A stretch of DNA of 20,008 bases from SZUA-265 sp966249405 (GTDB lineage Bacteria > Myxococcota_A > Polyangia > Polyangiales > Polyangiaceae), in NCBI GenBank assembly GCA_966249405.1, contig CBINDO010000134.1, positions 1 to 20,008 on the forward strand. The letters run 5' to 3'. Position 1 is the stretch's first letter, and each line of letters starts with the position of its first letter. Under the pieces are notes generated by a model. The model did no database searches and was not told where the DNA came from. It saw nothing but the letters and a program-made list of their open reading frames with translations. The position numbers and the translations under genes were made by a program. Shown piece after piece: positions 18,963-20,008 of the stretch.

Positions 18963-20008
18963 TCATTCGCAGTCGACGACGTCGATCGTGTAGTCGATGT
19001 CGGTGCCGGATACCGCGACGTGATAGCTGTGGCCCGCCTGCAACGTCCAATCAGTCGGCACGATGCGCAGCGCGTAGCGTGAGCCGTAACCTCCTGGCAA
19101 CGTCGTTTGGGATACGGGCAGATCCGTGCCTGCCTCATCGACGGAGACGGCGGAGTCCTCGAGGTTTGCCGAGTCGCTCTGAATCGTCCAACCTGCGGTG
19201 TCGACTTTGGTCGTGAGTAGGGCTTGTAATGGAACGGGCCCCGGTGGGGGCCACGCCACGAACGGTTTCTTGGCGTCGCCCGTGCCGTCCGCTTGGTAGA
19301 AGCACGATGAGGTTGCCGAGCCGAAGCCCACGGGGCCGAGCGAGTTGGCAAAGACCCAACGGCGATGTCCCATCGTATCGGCGTTGGACTCGCCGTCCGT
19401 CATGTACAGGTCGATCGACATCACGCCGCGTCCGCCCGAGATGCTGCTCACGCCCGAAGCTTGCGCGCCGACTTCGTTGTAGCACTTCCAAGACATGGGT
19501 GGATCGTGAGACAAGCCATTGGCCGATTGCATCAATGCACACTGTTGCGCGCGCTCGTTGCGTACGGGGTCCATCTCGACCTCGGGCATGGCGACGAGAA
19601 ACCGGTAAAGGTTGACGAGCTTGAGGGCGTTCTCTCGACCCGGCGCGCTGATGTCCCCGGCGTCGCAGCTCTCGAGATTGCCGCTCCAAGTGCCTTCGCT
19701 CATGTCTGCTCGGTCCTCGTTCCAGCGCCGACACACCGCGGCCGCGCGGTCCGAACTCGGAGCGCCGCCCGAACCCGAGACGTCGCTCGATGCGTCAGCT
19801 GACGCCGACACGTTCGTGAGATTCGTAACCAACGTCGAGCCCCCTTCATCCGTCGTGTCCGGGGAGCTAGCCTCCGCACCTGAAGTCGTCACCGGCGTCG
19901 ACGCTGCAGCGGAAGTGGTGCCTGAAGCGACCTCGGCGGGGCTAGTCGCGGGTGGCGCGACCACGGTGGTCGCGACAGGCAGCGCGGTTGTCGGACCCGG
20001 CTCCGTCT
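18963..20008 (-). CDS. CAP-domain (SCP-like) secreted protein, 5' end beyond the window
   Basis: At least 348 codons, open to the right edge, so the N-terminus and any signal peptide are missing; a GTG at 19964 lies inside low-complexity sequence and is unlikely to be the true start. The visible N-terminal part is a Thr/Ser/Ala/Pro linker (down to about 19760). A CAP-like domain follows (about 19650 to 19350): ALKLVNLYRFLVAM, RAQQCALMQSANGLSHDPP with the conserved His, MSWKCYNEVGAQASG, and DTMGHRRWVFANSLGPVGFG, where the second His of the CAP cavity would lie. The C-terminal region (from about 19270 to 18963) is beta-rich and ends VVDCE. CAP proteins are extracellular and bind lipids or act as adhesins, toxins or proteases depending on subgroup; no function can be assigned here. 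It resembles its neighbours in the linker plus folded domain plan. Confidence 0.82.
   Translation of the reverse strand, partial: TEPGPTTALPVATTVVAPPATSPAEVASGTTSAAASTPVTTSGAEASSPDTTDEGGSTLVTNLTNVSASADASSDVSGSGGAPSSDRAAAVCRRWNEDRADMSEGTWSGNLESCDAGDISAPGRENALKLVNLYRFLVAMPEVEMDPVRNERAQQCALMQSANGLSHDPPMSWKCYNEVGAQASGVSSISGGRGVMSIDLYMTDGESNADTMGHRRWVFANSLGPVGFGSATSSCFYQADGTGDAKKPFVAWPPPGPVPLQALLTTKVDTAGWTIQSDSANLEDSAVSVDEAGTDLPVSQTTLPGGYGSRYALRIVPTDWTLQAGHSYHVAVSGTDIDYTIDVVDCE

Noticed and set aside
1..20008. CRISPR arrays, tRNA or rRNA genes, transposases, integrases, phage genes, toxin-antitoxin or defence genes
   Set aside because: I looked for direct-repeat arrays, tRNA-like cloverleaf ends and mobile-element protein motifs and saw none that I could support.

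Overview
The window looks like chromosomal DNA from a GC-rich Gram-negative bacterium, most likely a member of the Myxococcota (Polyangiales-like). This is inferred from gene style, not from a marker gene. The pointers are one ExbB with two ExbD proteins beside a TonB carrying long Pro, Glu/Pro and Gly-Gly-Val linkers, several predicted lipoproteins with long Ser/Thr/Asp/Ala/Pro-rich linkers, and a Cys-rich stalk with the ETD-DCGG-C type motif common in myxobacterial secreted proteins. No rRNA, tRNA, CRISPR array, insertion sequence, prophage or plasmid function is visible.

Layout. (1) 1-4018, minus strand: a probable Ton operon reading leftwards, TPR lipoprotein > tonB > exbB > exbD > exbD, closed by a strong hairpin terminator at 374-400. 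Beyond it lies the 5' end of a separately promoted secreted protein gene that runs off the left edge. (2) 4019-4806: a 788-bp divergent intergenic region. (3) 4807-7458, plus strand: a large RTX-repeat protein with a lipoprotein-like signal. (4) 7472-7514: a perfect long hairpin between convergent genes, able to terminate both strands. (5) 7591-10887, minus strand: a pseudopilin-like gene, aat (leucyl/phenylalanyl-tRNA-protein transferase) and a TPR-glycosyltransferase gene. (6) 11124-11831, plus strand: an orphan PhoB-like response regulator. (7) 11853-15031, minus strand: an uncharacterised lipoprotein and an AmgK-like sugar kinase. (8) 15083-15775, plus strand: rsmG, with a 42-bp tandem duplication across its stop codon. 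(9) 16039-20008, minus strand: three secreted or lipid-anchored proteins, namely a tiny disordered lipoprotein, a Cys-rich protein with a seven-repeat HAF-type propeller, and a CAP-domain protein cut by the right edge.

How the genes fit together. The left part encodes an inner-membrane energy-transducing complex (ExbB/ExbD/ExbD/TonB) with a TPR lipoprotein partner, plausibly serving an outer-membrane protein such as the one starting at 229. Most of the rest of the coding content is cell-surface or exported protein genes of unknown substrate, interspersed with ordinary housekeeping genes (aat, rsmG). I do not see a self-contained new system that I can prove. The best leads are the one-ExbB/two-ExbD/TonB/TPR arrangement, the hook-IN-like modules between RTX blocks, the seven-bladed propeller lipoprotein, the poly-C tract in the left-edge gene, and the duplicated rsmG terminus.
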